Of a DNA stretch of 64,000 nucleotides, positions 46,447-55,584 are shown piece by piece. The stretch comes from MPNP01 sp965116235. Its GTDB lineage: Bacteria; Pseudomonadota; Alphaproteobacteria; Rhodobacterales; Rhodobacteraceae. The notes under the pieces were generated by a model that saw only the letters and a list, made by a program, of their open reading frames with translations, was not told the origin of the DNA and made no database searches. The first letter of the stretch is position 1. Every line of letters starts with the position of its first letter. The position numbers and the translations under genes were made by a program. The DNA is taken from NCBI GenBank assembly GCA_965116235.1, contig OZ220496.1, positions 1,488,001 to 1,552,000 of the forward strand. Direction: 5' to 3'.

Positions 46447-47022
46447 CTAATTTTTTCTGTTTGCTCCCGGTACCCACAGGACATCGGTCTTGCCATCGTC
46501 ATTTGCGACTCTGGCCATGACGAAAAGCCAGTCGGACAGTCGATTGAGATACTGGATTGCCAGCGGGTTGACGGTCGCCTCATTGCTGAGAGCTACGACC
46601 TGTCTTTCAGCCCGTCTGCATACCGTACGGCACTGATGCAGGCACGAAGCAAGAAGGGAGCCTCCGGGAAGAATGAAACTTCGCAACGGTTCAAGTTTCC
46701 GGTTCGCTCGATCGATTTCATTTTCAAGACGCAAAATCTGATCCTCAACCACGCGAAGCGGTGGATGATCGGATTCTCGCCCCTGAACTTCAGGGACGCA
46801 AAGATCGGCACCGAGGTCAAAAAGATCATTCTGGATGGCCATGATCATGTCTTTGAGAGGAGAGTTGGAATGATGGTGTGCCAAGCCAAGAACTGAATTC
46901 AGCTCATCGACATTGCCATAGGTATCAACCCGAAGAGAAGTCTTGGGCACACGCGTTCCATCGCCAAGCGCAGTCTCTCCCTTGTCCCCCGTTTTGGTAT
47001 AGATTTTGTTGAGTACTACCAA
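46447..47022 (-). CDS. cob(I)yrinic acid a,c-diamide adenosyltransferase (PduO type)
   Basis: 191 aa from TTG 47022, giving the normal start VVLNKIYTKTGDKGETALGDGTR and placed 4 bp after the upstream stop with GGTGGGG before it; the open frame extends upstream but through another gene. It transfers the adenosyl group of ATP to cobalamin. Conserved blocks include RVDTYGNVDELNSVLG, FILPGGS, and RTVCRRAERQV. It supplies coenzyme B12, plausibly for methylmalonyl-CoA mutase elsewhere. Confidence 0.9.
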   Translation of the reverse strand: MVVLNKIYTKTGDKGETALGDGTRVPKTSLRVDTYGNVDELNSVLGLAHHHSNSPLKDMIMAIQNDLFDLGADLCVPEVQGRESDHPPLRVVEDQILRLENEIDRANRKLEPLRSFILPGGSLLASCLHQCRTVCRRAERQVVALSNEATVNPLAIQYLNRLSDWLFVMARVANDDGKTDVLWVPGANRKN

Positions 47023-47026
47023 TGAT

Positions 47027-47218
47027 CTAATCCCCACCCGTTGCCAGAAGTCCAAAAATGAATATCGCAATGATTGCCAAGGCTTGGAACAGAACGCGCA
47101 ATCGCATGAGACGGTTTGAATTTTTTTGGCTGAACGTGGGACTAAATGCGAAGCCGACAATTCCGACAAGCAGAATGCCCAAGACGATGAGCATTAGGAA
47201 GATGATAACATAAGACAT
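47027..47218 (-). CDS. small two-helix membrane protein (twin transmembrane / HIG1-like)
   Basis: 63 aa from ATG 47218. Two hydrophobic helices (YVIIFLMLIVLGILLVGIVGF and ALAIIAIFIFGLLA) flank a basic loop SQKNSNRLMRLRVLFQ. Similar small proteins precede PduO-type adenosyltransferases in related bacteria (recalled). Function unknown. Confidence 0.75.
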   Translation of the reverse strand: MSYVIIFLMLIVLGILLVGIVGFAFSPTFSQKNSNRLMRLRVLFQALAIIAIFIFGLLATGGD

Positions 47219-47225
47219 GATGCCC

Positions 47226-48059
47226 CTATCTATACGATGCAACAATTCGGTCGAGTGTTCTTGCTGGCAAGACACGAGATAAAACAGCCATGAGATGGGT
47301 TGGAAACGTAACTCGGTAGCGCGTTTTGGGTTTTTGCGCCTCCAAAGCGTGTATCAGGACCTTGGAGACAGCAGAAGCGGGGAGTTCGTATTTGTCCTTT
47401 TTACCCGAAGTGCTGTACAATCGCGGTATGAGCGTATGGCGGTAGATATCGGCCAAGTGGGAATTCTCCCAGTCAATCCATTTCTCAAAGTGCTTCTGAG
47501 TGTTTTGCCGAATGCAGGATGTGATCGGGCCGGGCTGAATAAGTGAAACGTGTATATCGGTTCCCATCAATTCGACCCGTAGTGTGTCCGTCAATCCTTC
47601 AAGAGCGAACTTGGTTGCGTTGTAGGCACCTCGCCAAGGAAGCCCCACAAAACCCAGAATAGAGGAATTGTTGATGATCCGCCCATGATTCTGTCTGCGC
47701 ATGATTGGAAGTACGAGGGTGGTCAGTTCATGATAACCGAACACATTGACTTCGAAAATTGAGCGAAGTGCATCCCTGGGCAGATCCTCAACTGCTCCCA
47801 TCAGGCCATGAGCACCATTGTTGAACAGTGCGTCCAGCGTTCCATCGGTTCGGTCCAAGGCTTCCGTCACCCCATCCTGAATGCTTTCGGAATTGGAATA
47901 GTCAAGAACAAAACTTTCCAGTCCCATGCCTTGCAGTCGCGTGCAATCTTCAGGCCTGCGACAGGTGGCCAGCACCCGCCAGTTCCTTTGAGCCATCGTC
48001 AAGGCGCAGTCCAGACCTATCCCGGAAGAGCAGCCTGTCATCAATACTGTTTGTGCCAT
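47226..48059 (-). CDS. SDR family oxidoreductase
   Basis: 277 aa, classical short-chain dehydrogenase: TGCSSGIG cofactor motif at residues 8-15, NNGAHG near 82, INNSSILG with the catalytic Ser, and YNATK with the Tyr-Lys pair near 155-159. The C-terminal ~90 residues include a helix rich in basic residues that may touch the membrane. Substrate unknown; it lies 7 bp upstream of the small membrane protein gene, probably co-transcribed. Confidence 0.88.
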   Translation of the reverse strand: MAQTVLMTGCSSGIGLDCALTMAQRNWRVLATCRRPEDCTRLQGMGLESFVLDYSNSESIQDGVTEALDRTDGTLDALFNNGAHGLMGAVEDLPRDALRSIFEVNVFGYHELTTLVLPIMRRQNHGRIINNSSILGFVGLPWRGAYNATKFALEGLTDTLRVELMGTDIHVSLIQPGPITSCIRQNTQKHFEKWIDWENSHLADIYRHTLIPRLYSTSGKKDKYELPASAVSKVLIHALEAQKPKTRYRVTFPTHLMAVLSRVLPARTLDRIVASYR

Positions 48060-48338
48060 CTCAGAAAGAACGCCTGCAAATCAAAATCTCACCCAAGCCA
48101 AAGATGCATGCAAGGAATGAACGGTCATGGTACGCATTCGGCTGCAGTGTCCAAACAGCAATGATCCATTCAGCAATTTGTACCGATGAATGCCGCCATC
48201 CGTCCCAAAGACAAAATACTGCTCGCATACAGAAAATTGTAGATAATGGTGAAAAATTGAAATCGGGAATCATATTTAGGTGATGCGAGATTGATCATCA
48301 GTTCAGGTACCCCCTCCCTGTAGAAATTTGGAGTCGCA

Positions 48339-49217
48339 ATGGAAATCAATAGTGTCGGCGTGATCGGCGCCGGGCAAATGGGAAGCGGCATTGCTCACGT
48401 GTTTGCCTTGGCTGGATATGACGTGAAATTGTATGATCAGTCCTTTGAGGCCGGGTTCAATGCCGTGAATCGAATCACCAAGGACATGAACAGGCTGATT
48501 GAGCGCAACAGAATCACTGAAGAGGAAAAGCAGGCCGCCCTGGACAAGATCAATACGAATTGCCGCTCACTTGGAGCTCTGTCGAATTCGGATCTGATCA
48601 TAGAGTGTGCCGTCGAGAATGAACGGGTCAAAACTGAAATTCTCAACGAACTGAAAACACAGCTGTCCGATCACACCCTCCTGACCACCAATACGTCATC
48701 GATTTCCATTACTCGTTTAGCTGCCAAGACCGACCGCCCCGAACGGTTCATGGGGCTTCATTTCATGAATCCGGTACCCCAAATGAAACTGGTTGAGCTT
48801 GTAAAAGGCATAGCCACGGGTGAAGAGATATCCGACATCTTGAAGAGAGTCGTCAGGAAACTGGGCAAGAGCTATACACTGTCGGAAGATTTTCCTGGCT
48901 TCATTGTCAACCGGATACTGATGCCCATGATCAACGAGGCCATATACGCGCTTTACGAGGGGGTCGGGAATGTCGAATCGATTGACAAATCCATGAAGCT
49001 GGGCGCAAACCACCCAATGGGGCCGTTGGAACTCGCTGATTTTATCGGACTGGATACCTGCCAGGCAATCATGAATGTTCTGCATGACGGGCTAGGGGAT
49101 AACAAGTATCAGCCCTGCCCACTGCTAAAGAAGTATGTTGATGCCAACTGGCTAGGTCGGAAAAACAATCGTGGTTTCTATGATTACCATGATTCTCCGC
49201 CTAAGCCGACCCGTTGA
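48339..49217 (+). CDS. 3-hydroxybutyryl-CoA dehydrogenase
   Basis: 292 aa. Rossmann motif GVIGAGQMGSGIAHVFA at residues 7-23, TNTSSISIT, GLHFMNPVPQMKLVE with the catalytic His region, and DFPGFIVNRILMPMINEA. It oxidises 3-hydroxybutyryl-CoA or reduces acetoacetyl-CoA with NAD(P). Located near etfBA, an arrangement common in alphaproteobacteria. Confidence 0.94.
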   Translation: MEINSVGVIGAGQMGSGIAHVFALAGYDVKLYDQSFEAGFNAVNRITKDMNRLIERNRITEEEKQAALDKINTNCRSLGALSNSDLIIECAVENERVKTEILNELKTQLSDHTLLTTNTSSISITRLAAKTDRPERFMGLHFMNPVPQMKLVELVKGIATGEEISDILKRVVRKLGKSYTLSEDFPGFIVNRILMPMINEAIYALYEGVGNVESIDKSMKLGANHPMGPLELADFIGLDTCQAIMNVLHDGLGDNKYQPCPLLKKYVDANWLGRKNNRGFYDYHDSPPKPTR

Positions 49218-49465
49218 CGAACAAGAGTCGCTATGAGGGTGATCTGGTCGTAGCCTGACCACGAATCGTGACAGACACGGGTGGCCAGATCGCTGGGCTC
49301 TTTGACCTCGTCAAGGCATCTGCGACAGAAATTGGGATTACGTGAGGAACGGTCCCCAATGATCATCATACATGTCATAGGCAGACGCAAGCGTCGACAA
49401 ACCACTGACATGGGCGTTGCGATGTTGTACGCTGCGTCGCAGACACGAACATTCGGAGATTCGAA

Positions 49466-49804
49466 GTGCTCCATTCCAACGTAACCCCGTCACATGAAAA
49501 TCCGTTCGTACCCGGCATCGGTGATTTGCCACCTTTTCAGGGACGACGTCCGTCTGTCGATCGGGTACTGGACGAGACGATTAAAATGCTCACGAAGACG
49601 GATGAACCGTGGGGGCGTTGCTTGTACATGTACGGACCAAGAGGCACCGGCAAGACGGTGCAATTGAAAGCCTTGCGTCGGCAGATTCACCAGCGACCCG
49701 AAGCGGACATCCTGATTCGCCTGTTCGAATCCACCTCTGTGGCGGCGAGCCGACAAAACTCAGGCTTCTTGATTTCAGGCGAAACCGGGGCGATGAACAT
49801 GTGA
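49466..49804 (+). pseudogene. truncated AAA-type ATPase (N-terminal fragment)
   Basis: 112 codons. It begins like an Orc1/Cdc6 or STAND-type ATPase: PFVPGIGDLPPFQGRRPSVDRVLDE followed by a Walker A YGPRGTGKT and a helix QLKALRRQI. It stops soon after, with no Walker B, sensor or wHTH regions in the remaining 130 bp before the next gene. A decayed remnant is the best reading, though a small stand-alone P-loop peptide cannot be excluded. Confidence 0.55.
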
Positions 49805-49944
49805 TTTCCCGTTTTTTGTGGGACCCCATGCAACAGCAGTTTACAGCTGTTGACAAAACCCCATGAGGAGTTTAAGGTCCTGCACATGATGCCGGCTGTC
49901 GAGGTGTTGGTGGCAGGGCGTAGTGACGCGTGGATTTGGAGGCA

Positions 49945-51276
49945 ATGCGAATACTCATCAGACATTTTGCTTCGGTCGCGGTTCCGTTTGTGTTTCTTGC
50001 CCTGTCAGGATCAAGTTCATACGGGCAAAGTTGCTGGCTGGATGACCCGACACATTTCTTCTTGATATGCCAGACCGGCCTGTCGGGAAAAGATGAAAAT
50101 GAGTGCTATCGGCAATACTGCGGAAAGGCTCGACCGGGAAGCGAGCAGGAACCAGGGCCGGGCTGCATTGCCGTGAAAGATTCACGGATGGGTTTTTTCG
50201 TTCTCGAAAACGAATGCGACCAAACGGTCTACCTCAGCGTGAACGGGTTTGGCATCAATGGCAATGCGAGCTGCAGTCGGCTTTATCAAGATCATGCCAT
50301 GCCCCCGAGTTCCCGATCTACTGCATATGATGACGTGCTGCTCAGCAAGGATGATGACGTTTATGTCGGTGATGGCATAACCGACTCGTTTGGCTGGTGT
50401 CAGTCTCTGAACGAAGGTTCGAATCGGTGTCGAAACGTTTACTGTCCGGCCCAGACTCAAATCGCCGAATACAGCAGCAGTACGGACCTGAGCCTAAGTC
50501 GAAGAGCAATCCGCAACAGGAACGTTGAGGTTGACGTTCAAGACGTGGCGGGAGTCCAATCCCTTTTGGCGCGGTGCGGTTTTGAGCCGGGTCCGATTGA
50601 CGGTGTTTGGGGACGGCGCACAGAAGGAGCAGCCAGGGCTTTTGTAACGGCTCATGGCGGTTTTCCGTTCAGTGACATTTCCAGCCTGATCTCACAGGTT
50701 GATTCCTATGGCGGGGCATGTCCGTCCGGGAGGCAAGCCAGAAGTGCTGACCGGCGTGGTTTGACATTCATCGGAGCAAACTTGTCGGGTCGTAACCTGA
50801 CTGGTTACAACTTTTCTGGTGAAGACCTTTCGAATGTCGATTTGTCGCGAGCGAATCTGACTTCAGCCAACTTGAACGGAACGAACCTGACCGGTGCCGA
50901 TTTGAGCAAGGCCATATTGATCAATGCCAATCTGAGCGATGCCGACCTGACCAACGCTGATGTAAGCGGGGTGTCGGCAAGAGGAGCCAGTTTTCGCAAT
51001 GCCACCCTTCGCAATGCCAACTTGCGTGGCTCGGACATGCGACGAGCAGATTTGAGCGGTGCAAGACTGCAGGACGCTTCGGTCGGCGGCATGCGCTTTA
51101 CGGAGAGAACCGGAATTGATCTAAGAGATTTGTCACTCATGCGTACGGATTCACCCGACAGCGTTACGGCTGAAGCCGCAAAATGGCTGGAAAGCAGAAG
51201 CATCTCTCGTCTTGCGGACAGATTCCTGACGATTGGTTTCGACCGGAATGGCGACTATGTCATTGTCGGGGAGTAG
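49945..51276 (+). CDS. secreted pentapeptide-repeat protein with PG-binding-like domain
   Basis: 443 aa from ATG 49945 (GTG 49930 is also possible). Layout: signal peptide (FASVAVPFVFLALSGSSSYG), a Cys-rich domain to about residue 165 (about ten cysteines), a peptidoglycan-binding_1-like segment VQSLLARCGFEPGPIDGVWGRRTEGAARAF near 205-235, and about 24 pentapeptide units from about 275 (LTFIGANLSGRNLTGYNF onward), which form a right-handed quadrilateral helix. A C-terminal tail ends IGFDRNGDYVIVG. Periplasmic or surface location is inferred. No matching known function. Confidence 0.8.
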   Translation: MRILIRHFASVAVPFVFLALSGSSSYGQSCWLDDPTHFFLICQTGLSGKDENECYRQYCGKARPGSEQEPGPGCIAVKDSRMGFFVLENECDQTVYLSVNGFGINGNASCSRLYQDHAMPPSSRSTAYDDVLLSKDDDVYVGDGITDSFGWCQSLNEGSNRCRNVYCPAQTQIAEYSSSTDLSLSRRAIRNRNVEVDVQDVAGVQSLLARCGFEPGPIDGVWGRRTEGAARAFVTAHGGFPFSDISSLISQVDSYGGACPSGRQARSADRRGLTFIGANLSGRNLTGYNFSGEDLSNVDLSRANLTSANLNGTNLTGADLSKAILINANLSDADLTNADVSGVSARGASFRNATLRNANLRGSDMRRADLSGARLQDASVGGMRFTERTGIDLRDLSLMRTDSPDSVTAEAAKWLESRSISRLADRFLTIGFDRNGDYVIVGE

Positions 51277-51278
51277 CG

Positions 51279-51320
51279 CATGCCTCGGTTGAGAGCACCT
51301 TGGCGCTCAAGTCCGGCATG
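51279..51320. terminator. probable bidirectional terminator hairpin
   Basis: CATGCC...TTGAG.GC pairs with GC.CTCAA...GGCATG, separating the convergent pentapeptide and acyltransferase genes; TGTTTATT follows on the plus side. Confidence 0.5.
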
Positions 51321-51323
51321 TGT

Positions 51324-52247
51324 TTATTGATCTTTCAGGCTCAATGTCTTCTGGCGCAGCCAAGCCATGAATTCAGAGGTTGGGCCTTTGAACCCTTCGA
51401 TTTCGTCACGTTCGATGATGTTGCCGATCACGGGTTTTTGCGGTTTTCTTCGGGCGTTGGCGATTTCATGCAGCAAAAGGGACTGCCGCAGGGTCGGCGA
51501 GATCAGGTTGGCCCATTTGTACCAAACGCTGTTCTCGCCCGGAAAATAAACCGGAACAACGCGAGCTTTCGAACGGCGAATCAACTTTGCGGTAAATGGT
51601 CCCCATTCAGCCTCTTCGGCAGGTTCGAACCAGCTTTTTGAGGCGGCAACCTGGCCGGATGGAAACAGGACCAGAACGCCGCCGTTGTTGAGGTGTTCCA
51701 TGGCCAACTTGCGCATTTCCAAATTCTTGCGAACCGTATCTTCTTCATGAGAAAAAGCCACCGGAAGAAGGTGATCCTGAATTTCCGGAATTGTTGTCAG
51801 GAGTTCGCGGGTCAGGATCTTGAAGTCTTGTCGAACCTGTTCACAGAACTCGGCCAGTATGATTCCATCCACAAGTCCATGCGGATGGTTGGCAATGACA
51901 ATGACCGGTCCGTCCTTGGGGATCCTCATGATGTCCTCGATCGGAGTCAGGAGGTCAATCTCCAGAAGTTCCAGCGCCTTGCTGAAAAAAGTCTGATCGG
52001 GAAAGCGTCCGGTACTCTCGTAGATACGCACAAATCTGAGGAGCGTGAGCTTGCCGGTGCACCATTCGATGGCCCTTATGATGTTGGAGCGATAAGAGTT
52101 TGGAAACGTGTTGGCGTAGGACAATGACCGACTTTTGTACGGCGTGTATTCCGGATCATCCGTGAAGGGCCTTTCATATCCCTCCGGGAAGCCGGTCAAA
52201 TCCGAAACGAAGATTGATTCGTCAATATGGGATCTAAGTTTCTTCAT
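51324..52247 (-). CDS. PlsC-family acyltransferase (lysophospholipid/ornithine-lipid type)
   Basis: 307 aa. The acyltransferase block ANHPHGLVDG (near residue 120) replaces the canonical NHxxxxD with the HPHGLVDG form found in some lipid acyltransferases; VLVLFPSGQVAASKSWF carries the second motif. It probably transfers an acyl chain to a lyso-lipid at the inner membrane. Its start overlaps the HPr stop by 14 bp, so it is co-transcribed with the PTS genes. Confidence 0.8.
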   Translation of the reverse strand: MKKLRSHIDESIFVSDLTGFPEGYERPFTDDPEYTPYKSRSLSYANTFPNSYRSNIIRAIEWCTGKLTLLRFVRIYESTGRFPDQTFFSKALELLEIDLLTPIEDIMRIPKDGPVIVIANHPHGLVDGIILAEFCEQVRQDFKILTRELLTTIPEIQDHLLPVAFSHEEDTVRKNLEMRKLAMEHLNNGGVLVLFPSGQVAASKSWFEPAEEAEWGPFTAKLIRRSKARVVPVYFPGENSVWYKWANLISPTLRQSLLLHEIANARRKPQKPVIGNIIERDEIEGFKGPTSEFMAWLRQKTLSLKDQ

Positions 52248-52506
52248 GAAATCCGGCTTGGACCAGTTCTGTCAGGGCTGTCTTGAGCACTTCCTTGTCT
52301 CGCCCGCTGATCATGATCGAAATCACCGACCCTTGGGTTGCTGCCAGCGTCAGCAGGCCGATGATCGAGTCACCGGCAACGGTATACTCGCCGAAAGATA
52401 CGTCAACCTCTGCCTGATACAGTTCGCACAGCTCGACGAACTTGGCTGAGGCGCGGGCATGCAACCCCTTCTCGTTAATTATTTCCAAGTCAAACTGGAG
52501 ACACAT
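52234..52506 (-). CDS. HPr family phosphocarrier protein
   Basis: 90 aa. The phosphorylatable His lies in NEKGLHARAS (residue about 16) and the regulatory Ser in GDSIIGLL near 47, the target of HPr kinase. The gene lies 3 bp after the EIIA-like gene and shares the operon with hprK, matching the alphaproteobacterial regulatory PTS rather than a sugar-transport PTS. Confidence 0.92.
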   Translation of the reverse strand: MCLQFDLEIINEKGLHARASAKFVELCELYQAEVDVSFGEYTVAGDSIIGLLTLAATQGSVISIMISGRDKEVLKTALTELVQAGFHEET

Positions 52507-52509
52507 GTT

Positions 52510-52896
52510 CTAACCTTGCAAAAACAGTCGAATATGGTTGCGACCCGCTTGGAGAGCCAGACTGGCGGCCTCTTCAAGGCTCTTGTTGCGTGACTTCACC
52601 AGTTTCAGGAGCATGGGGAGATTGACCCCGGTCAGAATGATTCCCTTCTCTTTCTGGCAGGCACAAAGAGACAGGTTGGACGGAGAACTACCGTAAACAT
52701 CCGTCAAGAGAATGACGCCATCGCCTTGATCGACATGGCAAATGGCCCGGCAAATTTCTTCCTCTTTTTCCTGTCGATTGTGGTCGCCTTCAATGGCGAC
52801 TGCCTCCAAGCAGCTCTGCCGACCCAGAATTTGCTCAAGGCAATCACACAGTTCCACTGAAAGATTTCCGTTGGCGACGACGACAATACCGATCAC
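52510..52896 (-). CDS. PTS EIIA (mannose type)-like protein lacking the active-site histidine
   Basis: 128 aa, length and fold of EIIA-Man (VVVANGNL then ILLTDVYGSSPSNLSL). The family's phospho-accepting His sits in a THG motif at residues 8-10; here the codon is AAC, giving ANGNL, so His is replaced by Asn. The rest of the domain, including the DxxGSSP loop, is kept. Upstream HprK and downstream HPr suggest it is the terminal EIIA of a regulatory PTS, but without the histidine it could not be phosphorylated at the usual site; it may act as a structural partner or be in decay. Confidence 0.85.
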   Translation of the reverse strand: MIGIVVVANGNLSVELCDCLEQILGRQSCLEAVAIEGDHNRQEKEEEICRAICHVDQGDGVILLTDVYGSSPSNLSLCACQKEKGIILTGVNLPMLLKLVKSRNKSLEEAASLALQAGRNHIRLFLQG

Positions 52897-53102
52897 GACA
52901 GTCAGCTTTCAGTCTTCAGGCCGACAGTTGAAGGGAAGACCAATGCATTCGAGACCGATTCACGATGGGCCGCTGGCAACGAAGTGTTCCTTCCCATTCA
53001 ACAAGCAAACTCATGCCGGAGATGTCGCGCCTGAACTGAGCACATGTCTCCATCGTCAAAGTAAATTCACTGATCCACTAGTTAAATATAATCCCGATGA
53101 TT

Positions 53103-53543
53103 TCAACGATGGATTTGGGCACCGCGCAGGAACAGGTACATGACATCGGCAATGGAAGCATGGTTTTGACCCCGATAAACGGGCAAGTCGCAACCCAGAA
53201 GCTTGTCGGTCCTTGCAGGCGGAAGCCGTTGAGTTTCTGCCTGAGACATGTCCAGAACCGCCACCAGTTCACAAGCCTGCCGATGGGAGACATTCAAGAT
53301 GCCGAGATAGCGGGCCTCAATTTTTCCCAGAGCGTTTGGCAGCGGAGAGGCAACAAGTCGATCGGCCTGCCGTCTGACAACAACCTGGTCGTCACCGATC
53401 AGGGTGCCGCCGAGGGCGATGATACGAATGGCAACATCACTCTTGCCGGCTCCGGAGGGTCCGGCAATCAACAGGCCCCGGTTATTGACTGCGACAACTG
53501 TCCCAGAGACAATCTCCTGGCTGCCATCAGAACTGTAATTCAA
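53103..53543 (-). CDS. hprK: HPr kinase/phosphorylase, short alphaproteobacterial type
   Basis: 146 aa if TTG 53543 is the start; the frame is open to 53654, but that part overlaps the upstream aldolase. The Walker A loop GPSGAGKSD is near residue 32, and LIGDDQVVVRR follows. Alphaproteobacterial HprK lacks the N-terminal domain of the firmicute enzyme, and this length fits. It phosphorylates HPr on serine. No RapZ gene lies between it and EIIA. Start uncertain. Confidence 0.82.
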   Translation of the reverse strand: MNYSSDGSQEIVSGTVVAVNNRGLLIAGPSGAGKSDVAIRIIALGGTLIGDDQVVVRRQADRLVASPLPNALGKIEARYLGILNVSHRQACELVAVLDMSQAETQRLPPARTDKLLGCDLPVYRGQNHASIADVMYLFLRGAQIHR

Positions 53544-53544
53544 G

Positions 53545-54366
53545 TCAGTAACTGGAAGTCTGATCCGAATCTTCGGCGGAAGTATCAACCTGATCCAGAC
53601 CAGTCCTGACTTCAGACAGGTTCGCCTTGGAAGCGCCGGAAAGCAGCCGGACATCGCTCAACAGAGTTACGAGATCAAACCCCCAGCCCGCCGCCGTGAT
53701 TGCATATTCCGAAGAACCTGTATGGATTCCGGCAATGATTTTTTCATCCTTGCAGGCGTACATGATATTCTGAATCTTCTCGATCATTTCGGGTTCTTGG
53801 CGATCGAGCCCTGGCGGCAAAGCACCATTGGTCACTCCTAAAGTGAGGTCGGCCGGACCAATATAGACCCCGTCCAGTCCGGGTGTAGTCACGATGTCGC
53901 GCAAATTGGCATAGGCTTCTGCCGTTTCGATCATGGCAAAACACGTAACATGTTCATTCGCTTCCTTGTAGTAGTGGTCTCCGGCTCCGTAGAGGGCTCG
54001 AGTTGGGCCAAAACTCCGGGTTCCCGCTGGCGGGTAGCGGACGAGGGAAACGAGTGTTTCGGCCTGTTCGCGGGTGTTGATCATCGGGCAGATGATTCCA
54101 TATGCTCCCGCATCGAGCGATTTCATGATAATGCCCGGTTCCAGCCACGGCACTCGTGCAAATGGTGTGGTGTTACTGGCCCGCATGGCCTGAAACATGC
54201 GAACCGTGTCCGTGTAGTCCACCACTCCGTGCTGCATGTCGACGGTTATGCTGTCATATCCTTGGGCTGCCAGTATCTCAGCCACAAACGGGTTGGCAAT
54301 GGAGCACCATCCGTTGAGTGCAACACGACCTTTGCCATATGCGTGCTTGACCCTGTTCTTAATCAT
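53545..54366 (-). CDS. HpcH/HpaI aldolase (4-hydroxy-2-oxo acid type)
   Basis: 273 aa. Class II aldolase fold: GWCSIANPFVAEILAAQGYDSITVDMQHG at the start, FARVPWLEPGIIMKSLDAGAYGIICP, and DGVYIGPADLTLG, which contain the metal-binding Glu/Asp and the Arg used in pyruvate enolate chemistry. It cleaves or makes 4-hydroxy-2-oxo acids to pyruvate and an aldehyde. It shares the upstream end of the hprK operon, but a functional link is unclear. Confidence 0.87.
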   Translation of the reverse strand: MIKNRVKHAYGKGRVALNGWCSIANPFVAEILAAQGYDSITVDMQHGVVDYTDTVRMFQAMRASNTTPFARVPWLEPGIIMKSLDAGAYGIICPMINTREQAETLVSLVRYPPAGTRSFGPTRALYGAGDHYYKEANEHVTCFAMIETAEAYANLRDIVTTPGLDGVYIGPADLTLGVTNGALPPGLDRQEPEMIEKIQNIMYACKDEKIIAGIHTGSSEYAITAAGWGFDLVTLLSDVRLLSGASKANLSEVRTGLDQVDTSAEDSDQTSSY

Positions 54367-54588
54367 GTCGTTTCCTGTCTGTTGGGAGACTGCAAGTCCT
54401 GATGTTCAGTCAATGCCAAGCCGCGTTGGACTCTCGTCGGGAAAATCTCGACGGCCAGCCAGATGCCGGTCATATATGTCGTCCGGCTGGCAGTGAAACC
54501 TCCTGTATTGTCGTTTCGTGCAATTTTTCAACATAGTCCCCAAGACATGGCCTGACTCTGGGGCAAAAGACGGGCTGGCGTTTCGCGG

Positions 54589-55554
54589 TCAAGGTGCCGC
54601 CTTCGGCAGTGACCGAACCGTGATCACGACTCCGGATGAGATGATCAAGGCAATTCCCAGTGTTCCCAGAAGATCGGGGACATGATTCCAGATGATCCAT
54701 CCCCAAAAACCGGCAAAAATCAAGAAACTATACTCAAAGATGGTTACCAGGGTCGGTTCGGCTACCTGATACCCCCTGATCAGTCCGGCGACTGCAACCA
54801 GAGAGCCGATCGCCTGAACACTCGTCCAGAAAAAGAAGGTTCCATTCGGTGGTTGCCATGCCTTGAGAAAAAATGGAGCCCGTTCGACCGCTTCCGGCGG
54901 GATGTTGATTGCCGTTGTCAGCACAACGCCCACCAAGCCAAACAGGCCAATCATGCCGAAAAAGCCGAGCAGAATAACCGTTGTGCGTTCATCGGAGCAA
55001 TAGTGCCGCGTAATCAGTTGACCACCTGCGTACAAGAGGGCGGCAAAGACCGGAAAAATGGTTGTTACATTAAAATCGGCAAAATCCGGCCTGAGCACGA
55101 GCAAGACACCTGTAAACCCAACTGTGACGGCAATTATTCGGACCAGGCCAACGCGTGTCCTGAAGAAGATAACCGAGAAGGCGAGTATGAAGATCGGAGC
55201 GCTAAAGAGACCGGCTCCGGCTTGGGCAATGGGCATCAAGGCCAGCGAGCCGAAATAGAGCATCATCGAGCTGGCGAGGAGGAAGGACCGGATGACAACG
55301 ATCAATGGTCTTCTGGGTCGAAACGATATCCCTTTCATGAGGAAGAAACCGGCAATCAAGGTGCAGCCGAGAAGTGATCGAAAGAAGTGAAACTGCCAAA
55401 CGCTGGATTCCCGGGCAATGTAAATGACAAAGTTGTCAATCATTCCGATCACGAACATGGCCGGAACAATGTACATGGCCCCGAGCAGGGTATTGGGAAC
55501 ATTTTTCACGACTGCAGGAATCATGGCTATCGGCCAGGGCGGTGCAGAAGCCAA
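54589..55554 (-). CDS. EamA/DMT family transporter
   Basis: 321 aa, about ten transmembrane helices in two EamA halves; the first ends ALMPIAQAGAGLFSAPIFILAFSVIFF, the second near LLGTLGIALIISSGV. The start may be an internal Met (residue 11 or 27), which would trim the first cytoplasmic residues. Substrate unknown. Confidence 0.82.
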   Translation of the reverse strand: MASAPPWPIAMIPAVVKNVPNTLLGAMYIVPAMFVIGMIDNFVIYIARESSVWQFHFFRSLLGCTLIAGFFLMKGISFRPRRPLIVVIRSFLLASSMMLYFGSLALMPIAQAGAGLFSAPIFILAFSVIFFRTRVGLVRIIAVTVGFTGVLLVLRPDFADFNVTTIFPVFAALLYAGGQLITRHYCSDERTTVILLGFFGMIGLFGLVGVVLTTAINIPPEAVERAPFFLKAWQPPNGTFFFWTSVQAIGSLVAVAGLIRGYQVAEPTLVTIFEYSFLIFAGFWGWIIWNHVPDLLGTLGIALIISSGVVITVRSLPKAAP

Positions 55555-55584
55555 AAGTCCGGTGTCATGGTGGCAGGTTCCGTT

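Noticed and set aside
49184..49474. 96-codon minus-strand frame with paired cysteines
   Set aside because: Overlaps the 3' end of hydroxybutyryl-CoA dehydrogenase and the start of the ATPase fragment; no family I can support.
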